A DNA stretch of 64,000 nucleotides from Calliphora vicina. Taxonomy: Eukaryota > Arthropoda > Insecta > Diptera > Calliphoridae. The stretch spans positions 21,517,701-21,581,700 of the forward strand of contig NC_088783.1 of NCBI RefSeq assembly GCF_958450345.1, read 5' to 3'. Of the stretch, positions 1 to 12,172 are shown piece after piece; the stretch's first letter is position 1; each line of letters begins with the position of its first letter. Position numbers and translations under genes: made by a program. A model generated the notes under the pieces. That model worked only from the letters and a program-made list of their open reading frames with translations. It did no database searches and had not been told where the DNA came from.

Positions 1-654
1 TCAAAAATAGTAGCAAAAAATAATGCGATCACACAATCTCCCATGAGGTATTGGTGAGTACTATGTATGTGAACAAAAAAAGTGGTATTTTGATAAACGT
101 GACGTATCCTGTAAACAAGAACTATATGTACTACATGTAGTACAGTCGGCATATCTGGGTTAAATAAATTTTATCTTTGATGAACAATTGGCGGTAAAGT
201 GAAATATTGTGTGAATTTTGGATCACCCTTTAAGTTTAAATGTTCAACTAATTAGAATTTGATATCACTAATATACAACTGTTTTATTTAAAACTTTAGG
301 AATCCTTTGCAAATTAAATATAAATAGATTCTTTACATTTTTTTCCCCAACCTGTTAACTTAATTTGAAAGTCAAATGCTTGCTGGCACCTGGCCAAAAA
401 AAGTTTTGCCTACAATAACCCAAAATAATTTATACAACCAAAACATGTGTAGGTGTCACTTTAATTAATATTAAACAATATGCAACTTAATCTTTATACT
501 ACGACTATCTGTCCACATCTCCCATATACATATGAGGGTATTTATTAACATTTTAGCATATGTGCGTATTTTACCATAACAATTGAATAAAATTGAATAA
601 AAATCAAAAAGCCATAAAGTTTCAAGTATGTTTCACTTTTCAGCAAGTAACAGC
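1..654. other. AT-rich sequence, nothing recognised
   Basis: No supported gene or complete repeat is visible. The hAT-like element beginning at 655 interrupts this sequence, which resumes at 1735. Confidence 0.5.
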
Positions 655-1726
655 CAGAGCTGTAAATGAATCATTCTTTTTTATACCCTTCAACATGAGT
701 GGCAAGGGTATATATAAGTTTGTCATTCCGTTTGTAATTTCTACATTTTTCATTTGCGACCCCACAAAGTATATATATTCTGAATCGTTATAGATAGCGG
801 AGTCGATATAGCCATGTCCGTCTGTGTGTTGAAATCAACTTTCTGAAGCCCCCAAATAACTTACATACACGAATGATACATCAATATCTCCGAAATTCTT
901 CCGGCTCGGTTGCTATTTAAAATCGAGAAAATCGGTCCACAAATGGAAAAAACCAGGACAACCTCGATTTTTTACCTATTTTTGACCCATATCTGGATTA
1001 CTAAATCATTAATATAGACAATATCGATATCTAATGATAGATATTTCAAAGACCTGTGCAACGACGTATTTAAGACCATAGTAAGTTTTTTTTTCACCAA
1101 CATTTTTTTTCAGTAAATATTAAAAAAAAAAATTAAAAACTAAACAAAAAATTTTTTAAAATTAAAAAAAAAAAAAAAATAAAATTTCCAAAAAAAATTT
1201 TAAAAAACAACTGGAAAAAAATTTAAATTTTGTTTACCTAAAAATATTTAAAATTTTTATTTTAAAGTATAATTTGGTGAAGGGTATATAAGATTCGGCA
1301 CAGCCGAATATAGCTCTCTTACTTGTTTAATATTAATTCGTTACCAATTAGCTAAATTTTGAACTAATTATTTTCACAACAAAAAATAATTGAATGAAAT
1401 TTGAATCAATTCAAACGAATTAGGCAGAAATGAATCTCAATACATTTCCAATTCGAATGAATTTGTAAAAATGAATTGCAATTCGTTTTCAAATGAACTG
1501 GAAATGAATAGCAATTCATTTTGACAAATTAATTTGAATTAGAAACGAATTGCAATTCATTTGAATTGGAAATGAATTACAATTCATCTGAAAAAATCAT
1601 TTGAATTGAAAATGAATTGTAATTTGCAATTCATTTTCAATTCAAATGATTGACTCAAATTTCATTTATTTCATTTTTTTTTTGTGTGAATTAATTCAAA
1701 AAATTAAGGATTCATTTACAGCTCTG
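655..1726. mobile_element. Non-autonomous hAT-like element with perfect 8-bp TSD
   Basis: Terminal inverted repeats CAGAGCTGTAAATGAATC (655) and GATTCATTTACAGCTCTG (ending 1726) are flanked by identical 8-bp direct repeats GTAACAGC at 647-654 and 1727-1734. A CAG-initial TIR with an 8-bp TSD is diagnostic of hAT transposons. There is no transposase; the right part is built of repeated permutations of AATTGCAATTCATTTGAATT. A hairpin-flanked repeat (681-1327) is nested inside. A second copy lies at 5153-7035. Confidence 0.88.
681..1327 (+). mobile_element. Interspersed repeat, family F (hairpin-flanked), nested in hAT element
   Basis: Starts with a hairpin TATACCCTT..AAGGGTATA (ATACCC at 683, GGGTATA at 705-711) and ends with GAAGGGTATATAAG, the hairpin ATTCGGC-ACA-GCCGAAT and CTCTTACTTGTT. 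The middle contains CCATGTCCGTCTGTGT and a long A/T tract. The same family occurs at 12173-12840 and, truncated, at 59165-59592. Similar repeats are common in fly genomes; I cannot name the family. No coding capacity. Confidence 0.7.
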
Positions 1727-1734
1727 GTAACAGC

Positions 1735-2919
1735 CAGTCTGCCAACTGTGGCAGTCTGAATATCAGCATCACAATCGACATTTGACATTTGAATGAACAG
1801 AAATAAATATGTAATAAAATGAAAACCCTTAAATAAGCATATTTTATGGCTTAAACTCCAGTTTGTTGTAATAATCATAAACGAGTAGGGATGTAATAAA
1901 TTGAATTTAATATAAAGCAGCTCATACAAGACCCACAAACAGGGAAAATCGACTTATGATTATTAAGGATGTTCCAATAAGTATATCAAATGAGATTAAA
2001 TCACACTAAGATTAAAGGAATAGGAAATGTCTAATAGAAAAAAATAAAGGTATAAAATGGGATGAAATTAAAAATTTTACTCTTCTCATTTCGATTATAT
2101 TTGGCCATATAACTTTAAAAGTTCTCCAGAATTTCGAAGTTTGATTTAGTTTGGTATTTATATAGGTTCAAAGTAAAAATTTTAGAATGAGGATAATAAG
2201 TATGATAAGAGTCCTTTAAGGAAAGATATCTTGAAATTCATGTCCTTAATTTTTGTGTTTTGTTTTCGTAAATATTATTTATATACCTCGGGGTTGATTA
2301 TAGCTCTATTCTCTACTACATCAACTAATTTAAATTATTTAAGATTATCTGTATTTATTTTAGTTTTTAAAAACAGGAAATACAAGTTAGTTTTACTTTA
2401 CAAAATGTTTAAATTAACTTTTCAGTTTAATAACTTTGTACTTCAAAACACACATACATAACAATACTCTGTGTTTTATTATACGTGCTCTTTTAAAATG
2501 TAAAAACAAATAGAAACAACAACATTATTCTCTTGAATTTCTATTCAAAGTACATGATAAATATTTGACATTTAATTTAAGTTTTCTACAAAATTTTAAT
2601 ATTTTTTTTGTTGTTGCATATAAATGTTTATAAATAAACACTGGAAATAAACATGTTTTAGATGTGTCTGCTGCCACAACAAGCTAAAATAAGAATTTTA
2701 TAAAGACAGATTTTGTTTCAGCAGAAGTTCTGTTAATGTATGCAAGTTTATTTAGAAATTAGAATTAATTCGTTAAATAAATTTATTCCAAAAATGCAAA
2801 TAAATTTTCCTTGTTAATATTAAAGTTGGGGTATTTAATAGCATCAACCACAAAGTATATAAAGTTAATTAAGTATAAACAATAATTAACTTTAAAAGTT
2901 TTCATAGATAAATTATTTA
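1735..2919. other. AT-rich intergenic sequence
   Basis: No gene, terminal repeat or recognisable element was found. The open frame at 2231-2461 has AT-driven composition (Phe, Leu, Tyr, Asn) and no domain. Confidence 0.5.
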
Positions 2920-3940
2920 CTAGTGTGGAGCACTGAAACGTATGATTATTATTTATTACGGATTTTATTAAATATTAATCATACGCTATGGTTCTATATT
3001 AAAATTCTGTGAAAATGAGCGAATTCACTTAATTGTGAATAAATTCCGAAAGAATCCATCGATTTTTATGAGCAATATTTCATTTTGTTCCTATTAAATA
3101 TGGCTTTAAGATAAAGCAATAAATCTGATAAATTTCTGCCGTTTTCGATTTTTCATGATTTTTTTAAAACAAAAAAATTTGCTATTTTCACCTAAAAAAT
3201 ATATTTTTTGCTTCAAATTGTTATTATAACTCCGAAACTACTGAAGCGATTGAAACGCAATGTATATTTGAAAACTTATACATGGGGAAAATGTTTTCAA
3301 AATTCAATCATTACAAAGATGAACATTAACTACTCAATTTTATGAATATCAAACAAAAAATTAAAATTTTGTGAAAATGAGCGAATTCACTTAATTGTGA
3401 ATAAATTAGAAAATAATCCATGGATTTTTATGAGCGATATTTCATTTTGTTCCTATTACATATGGCTTAAAGATAAAGCCATAAATCTGAACAATTTCTG
3501 TCGTTTTCGATTTTTCATGATTTTTTTAAAACACCTAAAAAATATTTTTTTTCTTCAATTTGTTATTCTAACACAGAAACTACTGAGCCGATTAAAACGC
3601 AATATATAAATGGATTAAAGGTTATGTAAATCTAAACTTTTATTTTAATAACATCGGACTAACCCTTTTTGAGTTATTATTAATTATGTGGAGAAATGTC
3701 TAACAAAAATTATAATTTTACTTAAATTTTTTTTTTAAAAAATCTTTCCATAGAATTGAAAAATTTGACTTTTGTATTTGGGTAGCATGATGCATCAAAT
3801 CTATATAATGGTTAGTCGTCAAGCCATTTTTTCCTGTTGACCTGTGTTATTTACTAGTGTATGAAGCGTATGATTATTATTTATTACCGAATTTAATAAA
3901 TATTAATCATACGCTATATGTTTTAAGGCTAATCAGGGTT
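2920..3940 (+). repeat. Two-unit repeat (family W) flanked by copies of a hairpin
   Basis: Two units of roughly 370 bp share GAAAATGAGCGAATTCACTT (about 3011 and 3371) and continue in parallel. The pair is bracketed by two copies of a palindromic segment, GCGTATGATTATTATTTATT...AATATTAATCATACGC, at about 2937-2989 and 3859-3914. The same family occurs at 38500-41935 and as a fragment after 50317. No open frame of substance. Confidence 0.65.
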
Positions 3941-4411
3941 ATTGCTGTGTATTCTAAAATACTAGACCGATTGCAAAATGTTGTACTAACGAATAGTAGA
4001 GGAGGACATAAACTTTCAGAAAATTAAGATTCTGACCACCCTGTTAGGAAACGAGGTGAGATATAGGGTGTCAAAGTCGTCCACCTTGGGTTTGGAAAAT
4101 TTGTAGAGATCGTAATTTGTTTATTTTTTAAGTTAAATTTTTATTGTAAATGGGTCTAAGTTATCTCTTAAACTATTAACGATATATTAGTTTTAATTTC
4201 CGAATTTTTACGTTTTTCCATTTGATCGTTCTTTTTCCATTTAGACCTCTATTTACCGACTAATTGTCATTTTTATGTTTTACTTGATTTTCATATAACA
4301 AATTGATTTTTGGTTGAAAATATAAGCCCATTTGGACCACTGTTTACTGACTTATAGCCTGGTTTATGTTTAATATCATTTTCATTTCACTTCGGCTGCT
4401 TAGCGCTCCTG
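3941..4411. other. Unassigned sequence beside a truncated Tc1-like element
   Basis: No gene or terminal repeat recognised. The Tc1-like element that follows lacks its expected left TIR, so a junction lies near 4411. Confidence 0.4.
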
Positions 4412-5152
4412 GTTATTATTTGATTGAAATTATTATTACAACTTACAATAAATCTTATTTTTATAGTTCTAATTAATAGTGATGAATTTATGAACTTTTT
4501 CCGGAAACCCTTCCATTAAGGTTTTTATAATGCTCTCTCTCACTTTGTTCAAACAGTAAGTCCATCTCCGTTTAAAATCTACCACACTTTTGGAAAACTT
4601 TTATGTGCTCTCCAATTCTTTTTAACAAGAGCCAAATATCTGTCCACTGGCCTTAGCTCCAGGCAGTTTGGAGGATTTGCCTCTCTTTGTACAAATACCA
4701 TATTATTGTTCTTGTACCACTCAAGACTTTGCTTGACATAGCGACAGGATGCCAAATCTGGCAAAAAAATAAGAGGTCACATTAAGAAGTCTTATGAATG
4801 GAAGCATCCTCTATTGTAAACATTCCTTGATGTAAATTGCGGTATATCTTTTTCGCTTTTGGGTCCTAAACTCGAGCATCAGCAACATAAAAATATTGGC
4901 CCGGAAGCTGCGAAAAATTTTCCAGAACATACGTTTCGTCATCCATTATGCAGCAGGTATATTTTTTTTTTATTCAATTTGACTTCAATTTCCATGCTCT
5001 GTCTGTGGCCTCTAAATTTTTAGTAGAGTTCCTGTCAGGAACTTTTTGGGCCTTGTATGTTTTTAAACCTGCATTGGCTTTAACTTTTCGTACCAAAAAG
5101 TTCGAGTACTGAGCTAACCGCACTGCTTTCTTACCGGATGTGTTGTTAGCTC

Positions 5153-7035
5153 CAGAGCTGTAAAAGAATCATTCTTCTTTGATTTTAATTCATTATGAAC
5201 TAGCTAAATTTTTAAATAAATTTTTTTCACAACAAAAAATAACACTATGCACGAAATTGACACTTTTTTTTCTGTCAAGAGGGGCACCCAGCGGCTTAAA
5301 CTAATTCGGGTATGCTGAATTCAGTGGTGCTAACCATTTTCTTTAGGTTAGCTCGTATTTTCGAGATGTGCCGTTATTTCGAAAATGGAGGAGGTTTCAC
5401 AACATATATTCGCGTAACTCAAAAACAGTTTAGTTTTTTAGCTTTTAAAACACATTAAAAATTAAAAAGAAAACGAAGTTCCAAATAAAACAAGCTCTAA
5501 ATAATTAAAATCAGTCCACAACTTTTCATTCTATTCACAAAAAATAATACAAATATCCCCTAATATTTACACCCGATACATAACTCGTAGTAATTAGCTA
5601 CATCGTGCAGTGCACAGAGGTATAGACAAAAAAGAGGGAAATAAATCTAAACCCTTAGTCCGATTTGAATGAAATTTGACACGTGCAAAGAAGAAGTGTT
5701 GACGAGTTTAAGATTTGAATTTTTGACCGCATGAGTCTACCAGAGGTGCGGCCAAGGGTGCCCAAAATATGACTCGGGTATGATAAATTTTTAAAACGGT
5801 CCTCTTCGTTTGTGTTCCACTACAAAAAACAGATATTCGCATTTTAAAATTAAATTATCAACATTTTTACCCACCATACTCCAGTTTTTTGATAACATCC
5901 GGTGCAAATATATCCCGATTTGCTCATTTTTTTTATTGGACTAACTACAAATGTATATGTCAAACAAAAAAAGAATTGTTTACAAATCGTGACTGACTCC
6001 AAAGTTATATGCATTTGAATTTAAAAATCAAGAGCGTATATGCATTTTCCAATTTTTAATGCCGTTTTAAAAACCAAAAATTTCGAAATTTTTCTAAAAA
6101 AAAATGTATATTTAAAATGACTGCGAATATTAAAAACATGTCAAGCCTTACTTAAAGGTAATTTTGTTCAATAAAATAAACCGTTTTTGAGTTACGCGAA
6201 TATATTTTGTGCAACCTCCTCCATTTTCGGAATAACGGTATATTTCGAAAATAGGAGCTAACCTATAAAAACGGTTAGCACCACTGAATTCAGCGTACCC
6301 GAATTGGTTTAACCCAACGGGTGCCCCGCTTGACAGTTTTTTCAACTAGCACAGTGTAATTGAATGAAATTTGAATCAATTCAAACGAATTAGGCAGAAA
6401 TGAATTTTAATTCATTTCCAATTCGTTTGAATTGAATCGATTTTGAATTCATTCAAATGAATTAGAAGAATGAATTGCAATTCAAATGAATGAAATCAGA
6501 AATGAGTTGCAATCAATCAAATTCAAGAGCAGATCTAGAGGGAATGAAAAATAAAAATTCAAGTTTCCTATTCTGCCGCTACCTGACAATTCCAGTATAT
6601 CATGGGAATTTTTGTCTTCGAACTTTATTAGGTGATATACAAAACGAGAGTAATGCTTGATGTCTTTTACATAAAAAATTAATTGAATAACAAAACGACA
6701 GTGATGATTACTGTAGATTTACTTAAAAAATCAATTTAAATCAGATCTATTCTATCAATTCAAATGAGTTGGTAATGAATTGCTAATTATTTTTTCTAAT
6801 TCATTTGAATTAATTTAAAACTAATTCAATTCAAATGAATTGGAAATGAATTGCAATTCACTTTGACAAATTCATTTGAATTAGAAACGAATTCTACAAA
6901 TTCATTTGAATTGGAAACGAATTGCAATTCATTTTTACCAAATTAATTTGAATTGACACAAATTTCATTCAATTCATTTTTTGGGTGAATGATTCGCGAA
7001 TTAATTCAAAAATGAAGGATTCATTTACAGCTCTG
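5153..7035. mobile_element. hAT-like element (same family as 655-1726) inside Tc1-like transposase
   Basis: TIRs CAGAGCTGTAAAAGAATC (5153) and GATTCATTTACAGCTCTG (ending 7035); flanks GTTAGCTC (5145-5152) and GTTAGCTT (7036-7043) form an 8-bp TSD with one mismatch. It is non-coding, with AATTCATTTGAATT-type internal repeats. A further element (5243-6356) is inserted near its left end. Confidence 0.82.
5243..6356. mobile_element. Foldback element with CACTRTG ends and TAA duplication (family K)
   Basis: Ends CACTATGC (5243) and, inverted, CACTGTGC (6356), each followed inward by CTGTCAAG and GGGGCACCC. Flanking TAA direct repeats (5240-5242, 6357-6359) match the uninterrupted site in the sister hAT copy at about 1389. 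Arms of about 210 bp are inverted copies sharing GAATTCAG and ACCTCCTCCATTTTC. CACTR-type termini suggest the CMC (CACTA/Chapaev) group, but the superfamily is not settled. A sister copy is at 26457-27757. Confidence 0.72.
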
Positions 7036-7437
7036 GTTAGCTTTTTTGAAAATGCTTTATATTTATTGGCTTTAGAAACATCATGTGGACCATTCGTTCT
7101 ACCTGTACCAGGTTTTCTATCAACCGACAAGTTCTCCCGCCACTGTTTAATAACATTGGAAACAGTTTGACGGTAGACCTTTGATTGTTTGGCCAACTTT
7201 TTGTAGGACCAAATTGGGTTTTGTTGAAAATATTTTATAATTTTAGTTCACACCTTTTTCTCGTCACTCATTTTAATCAGATTAACAACAAATGAACATA
7301 ACTGACATTAAACATAATAACGGAAATGCTTTACAAAGGTAACTTGATCAAAAAAAAAAAAAATCAAATAATACATGGGTTACAAGTTTTAAGGAATAAC
7401 GTGTGTTAAGGTTTTTTCGATCTCACTCTTTATATTA

Positions 7438-8628
7438 GCTGACTACTTTTTCATTTCAGTAAAACACATTTTTATTAATTTCTTTTTATTTCATCTGTCA
7501 AATTTTTATTGATATTTTCTTAATTTTGTTTTTTTGTTACATTTAAAATGTATTTTGAAATATGTATTAAAGTTTATTTAGTACTCGTATGAATAACTAT
7601 TTATTTCTTTATTTCTTTAGTTTTAAATATTAAAATGTCTTTTATTTAAATTTAATAACTATGTTATTTAGATGTTGCTTGATTTAAAACTATGTATGTA
7701 TGTTTGTATATGTTATTATTCAATATTTAAATAATTAAAGACATTGTCCAGATGTGTCATTAAATATTAAATCGTAGTATGTATGTAAGTAAGTAAGTAT
7801 TTACGAGTATAGTTAGTAAAGTACTAAAGTATATATGATTAGTAGGGTTTAGTAATTCTGAAATGGAATTGTAGTATAAAGATCTACATTAGTACATATG
7901 TATACAGAATAATACATACATTAAAAAATTGTTATATATGTATTAGTATTTGGTGAGTGTATAAGTTAATATGTATGTAATATGCTTTTGTATATGTTTT
8001 ATTTTTAAAGTAAGTATTTATTTAGTAGTTATAATACTTAGCAGCAATATAATAACAATAAATAGTAAAAATGGTGTTGATTTGTATTTCTTTTTTCTGG
8101 TTGTAGTTTAATCTTTAAATCTTTTAATATTTTTATGTCTTTAAAACTAATACAAAATAAATGACCATAAAATATTTATTTATTTTAATTTTTCTTTTTA
8201 CTTAAAATTATTAAACATTTTAACTATGAAACAATTAAGTTATTTATTTTTATTATCAATAAATTATTAAAAATATTTTAAACATTTAAACACTTAAGTC
8301 AAAAGTAAAATACATATATAATAAACATTTTTATCTTCTTAAACTATATTATTACAATTTGATTTAAAGAAAATTTTGATTTGGTTTTTCTTTGGTTAAA
8401 TAAATTTACAATAGCTAGCTGTAGAAACAGACTATATACATAATTTTGATTAAGAAATTATAATTTCATGTTCTTTTAATTATGTATTATAAGGGTTGCT
8501 GAAAAAAAGTTGCAGATGTTCCCAACTAAAATAAAAGTTAAATTCATTCTAAAATACCGGTCGCATTTAACGGCAGTATCAGAAATTTTCTTTTGTAATT
8601 TTTTGCCAAATTTTTTTAAATTTTTACA
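7438..8628. other. AT-rich sequence, nothing recognised
   Basis: Simple AT-rich DNA with many TATGTATGT-type microsatellite-like words (7680-8000). No supported gene or element boundary. Confidence 0.5.
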
Positions 8629-8630
8629 TA

Positions 8631-9237
8631 TCGTCACCTAAAATGCAAAACAACGTATCATCAAAAAATTCGAAATTGATTTTATTATTGATTACGATTC
8701 ACTACATCATATTACATATGTACATATGTGTACAAAATTTTAAACTTTTACTATCAGAAATAACCAAGTTATAACCAAAATAGAAACTAAAGTATCATCA
8801 AGTATATGATTTTCTTAAACAAAATAACGTATACGCTTAGAGAGTAATTAATTAATAATTAATTAAGAACTATTTTTAGTTTAAAAAAGAAGTTCTTAGT
8901 AATTAAAATAAAAAAAAACATAATAAAATAATAAACTGCTTTTATTTAAAATAAAAAAAATATTTTTATTTAAGTTTTTATTTTTTCGTAAAAATTTATA
9001 TTGATGATACGTTTTTTTGTTTCAGAAAATAACAATTCAAAAAAACGTAAGCCACATATCTTAAAGTGTTCTTTGATAAAATTATTTTTTTTATAAAATA
9101 TATTTCTAGAGTCATTGTAATTCAGATTTGAAAATTTTGTTTCAATATCTCAAGTAGTTTTCATTTTATATCGTATTTTGCTTCTCCTATAAACTTATGA
9201 AAAGTGATGTTACGTTATTTTGCATTTTAGGTGACGA
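8631..9237. mobile_element. MITE with TA duplication (TCGTCACC ends)
   Basis: Left end TCGTCACCTAAAATGCAAAA (8631) and right end TTTTGCATTTTAGGTGACGA (ending 9237) are near-perfect inverted repeats extending to ACGTATCATCA. Both are flanked by TA (8629-8630, 9238-9239). This fits a non-autonomous Tc1/mariner-type element. Length 607 bp, no coding capacity. Confidence 0.8.
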
Positions 9238-9310
9238 TATAATTATTTAAAATAAATTAGTTTAAATTAAATCTAGTTCGAATTTAGCTGAATTTTTCGG
9301 GACCCCGATA

Positions 9311-9625
9311 TGTTACACAGTGCAACTCAAAAAAAATAACCATATACGGACACTACTATGTAATAAAAACCGAAAAAAAACCCGTGTCTTTTGCCAAAAG
9401 TCATGCACTTTTTGTTATGGGCCCCAAAAGATTTTTTGCCTTGGTGACATTTTTGCAAAAAAGTGATCATTTCCTCAAGCTCATATCTTGCAAACAGTTC
9501 GGAATTTTGATTTACTCTCTGAAGCAAAGTTGTAGGTAGTCCTTCTCATAAATGACAAAAATTGTGATCCTGTATCAATCAAAAAAACTTCATCTTCAAC
9601 ATCAAAATTCCGAACTGTTTGCTTA
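9311..9625. mobile_element. Truncated foldback element (family B), one arm
   Basis: Shares ACCATATACGGA, ACCCGTGTCT, TTTGCAAAAAAGTGAT and CTTGCAAACAGTTCGGAAT with the complete copy at 13130-13937. It breaks off near 9625 where a mariner-type remnant begins. The opposite-strand open frame at 9327-9527 is a shadow of the arm. Confidence 0.65.
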
Positions 9626-10480
9626 TCGGTGACAGTAGGATAAGCAGCTTTATTGACTCACTGGAACATCGTCGAAATGTTTTCACTGTTCTACCGATAA
9701 TACAATGGAAATTAGGGAACTTATTCCCGATACCCGCAATGTGGGTTGAGTTTCACTGTTTTACCGATAGTACAATTGAATGAGATCTGCTTAAATTAGT
9801 TAACTTGTTCCCGAAACCCGTGGTTTTTTACGCAATACGCGTTCTTCGGAAAGGACTCATCACTTCGTGGTCGACTGGACAGTGGATCTCACGACACATT
9901 GCAGGGAAAATTCGTTCTGCTGAAATCTTTTCTGTCACTTTCAATATAGGAAAATTCAAATCAAATATCAACACACACACTACTCCCTCTATCCTCCCCT
10001 ATAACGTATTATGGTCCAACGATTTTAGGCTGGCGGCGTCATCGGTCCATATTTCTTTGAGAACGACAAGACGTTGGCCAGGCCATCACCGTCGATGGCT
10101 TTGCGCTATAGATCGATGATTAACAACTTCTTTTGACCAGAATTGAATAATGTGGATACCAACGCGACATGGTTTCAACAGGATGGATCTAAGTGCCACA
10201 AAACTCCTGCAACATTGGACATTCTGCAGGAGCGATTTGAGGTGAAGGTGATGTGAACTGACCACTGAGATCGTGCGATTTTACCCCGTTTAACGTTTTC
10301 TTGTGGGGTTTTCTTAAGTTTCAGTTCAAAGTCAGGCTGATTTATGCGCCAGAGCCATGGAAAATTTGACATTGCTGATGAGCGACACCCAGCAAAGCCG
10401 CAACGGATATCTGTACGATGTTATATTTCATACAGATAGCATCAAATGAATAAAAAATGTCGAATTTAAACATAGGTAGC
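9626..10480 (+). pseudogene. Mariner-type (IS630/DDE) transposase remnant
   Basis: From about 10150 the plus strand, with shifts and stops, reads NVDTNATWFQQDGSKCHKTP then ATLDILQERFEVKVM. WFQQDGxxCH is the second-Asp block of a common insect mariner-type transposase, and the A-T-L-x-x-L-x-E-R-F spacing agrees. The later part is frameshifted but keeps pieces matching a SCDLTPLDYFLWG-like block (FSCGVFLSF). Upstream sequence (9800-10100) is badly degraded. Not functional. Confidence 0.65.
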
Positions 10481-10907
10481 GCTTAACGAAAGAACCTTTC
10501 AAAATTAAAAAAATTGTTTTTAAAAAATTACAAATGTTCGAATATTTTTAAACTGACTTTCAAAGAACTTGCACATGATAACAATATTTTGTATGTGTCT
10601 TTTACAAAAAATATGAAAAAAATCTAAAAACCTTTAAAAAATAATTTCATATCAGGATTTCATTTCAGGGTACAAATTTTGAGAAATGGTCTTCACAAAC
10701 AAACTAAAAATTTATTTAAGTTGGGCACATCGACACCTTATAAAGAAGGGGCTGGGCCGCCATAATTTATATACAATATCTAAATATGGGAGATTGATGA
10801 AGAGTTTTTCTATTTAAATTGAATAGAGTTTAATATAACACTTAAGAAAGTTTGAAAGAATTAAAAAAATGTAATTGGTTTATTGTCTTAACGGCTGTAA
10901 ACATAGG
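10481..10907. other. Unassigned AT-rich sequence
   Basis: Probable tail of the mariner remnant followed by sequence with no recognisable feature. Confidence 0.4.
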
Positions 10908-11074
10908 TAAATACACATAGATCGAAAACTCTGCTGTCAAAGACCTAACTCAGTTGTCAAAAACCCATGTGGTAACAACAGAGTCAGTAAAAACAACCTA
11001 TGTGACAACAAAAACGTAAAAAGGTATGTGTGATTTTTTGGAGTTTTTTCTTGTTTCCCCTCTATGTGTATTTA
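10908..11074. mobile_element. Small MITE with 14-bp perfect inverted ends
   Basis: TAAATACACATAGA (10908-10921) and TCTATGTGTATTTA (11061-11074) are exact inverted repeats enclosing 139 bp. The interior holds GTTGTCAAAAACC-type words that also occur near Helitron 3' tails (18790, 46360). No clear target duplication. Confidence 0.5.
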
Positions 11075-12099
11075 AATGTAAAAATTAATTATAGAACGAA
11101 TTTAAAGATTATTACGATTTTTAAATATTTTTCTCTATTGCAGACTATTTAAAAACTCAGCAGCTTCAATTCGACAAGATTTATTTAAATCTCCAGCGAA
11201 CCTTAATTTATGATAAATAGAGATAGAGAGGAGAAAATAAAATTGAAGCCAATTTCTTAAAATTTCGTTTAGTTTTATATTATATTTTCCTCATTAATAC
11301 TTGTATTCAGTGCATTTTTGTCAATTTATTATGTTTTTCTTTGTAGAGAGAGTATATTTGTTTAATTTTATAAATTAATCATGTTTCGTTTAACTGTTTA
11401 CGTTGTTTTGTTTATTATTTCCATTTAATTGTGTGAAATTCTGAGCAATTTTTCTTTTTTTATATTGTATATTTTTTGTTTTATCTAATATGCAGGTGAT
11501 TATGTTTATTTATAATTAAAATGATTGTTTTTTTTTTTGTAGTGATTTTGGTATAAAATTCTGATAATTCATAGTTAATTAATTATTGTTATTATTCTTA
11601 ATAATTTTATTGCGATATGTTTATTTTTAATTATTATTATTATTTTTCATAAATGGTGCCCTTCGGTATAATATTTGTTTTTTTTTTTGTTTAATAATAT
11701 TTGGATTGAAAATTTCTTAATGAGTTGTCAGTACATATTCAGTTACAATAAGTAACTGTACACAGATTAACATACTTTATAATGACTACTGCTTACTGTC
11801 TGCATTACTTAGCTATCGTTTAGTAATGACTGGCTTATAATCTGATTTACGCACTTAAACTGTCATATGTAATTGATTAATGTATTTCTGCTAAAATATT
11901 TTTATTTGTATGTCATACTAATATTTGTTTTTTACTTTTCAGATTATAAAACAATTTGCAGGTAAGAGAATTTAAATTATATATTTTCTTTTAATTAGGA
12001 AAACGTTAGCGAATGATACTTTTGCTAAGATTCTGTTTTGAAAAAATTATTACAGACGGACATAGCTCAATTGACTTAGAATTTCATAACAATTAATAA
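11075..12099. other. AT-rich intergenic sequence
   Basis: Nothing beyond homopolymer and AT-rich tracts; no supported gene. Confidence 0.5.
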
Positions 12100-12172
12100 T
12101 ATAAGGACTGAGATCGAAAAAAATTAACACTCGTTTTTCATTAAAACTTTTAACCAAAGAATTATTTGTTTA

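Larger units (their letters stand above)
4412..7437 (-). mobile_element. Tc1/mariner-superfamily element, decayed, with a two-layer nested insertion
   Basis: The right end carries the family TIR (read inward AGTGAGATCGAAAAAACC, near 7437); the left end is truncated. Minus-strand transposase pieces are recognisable: an N-terminal HTH region at about 7040-7270 (LAKQSKVYRQTVSNVIKQW, then DRKPGTGR) and a C-terminal DDE region at 4579-4767 (LASCRYVKQSLEWYKNNN, NPPNCLELRPVDRYLALVKK). Stops and frameshifts are present. The element is split by a hAT-like insertion at 5153-7035. Relatives: 12101-15388 and 35455-36488. Confidence 0.8.
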
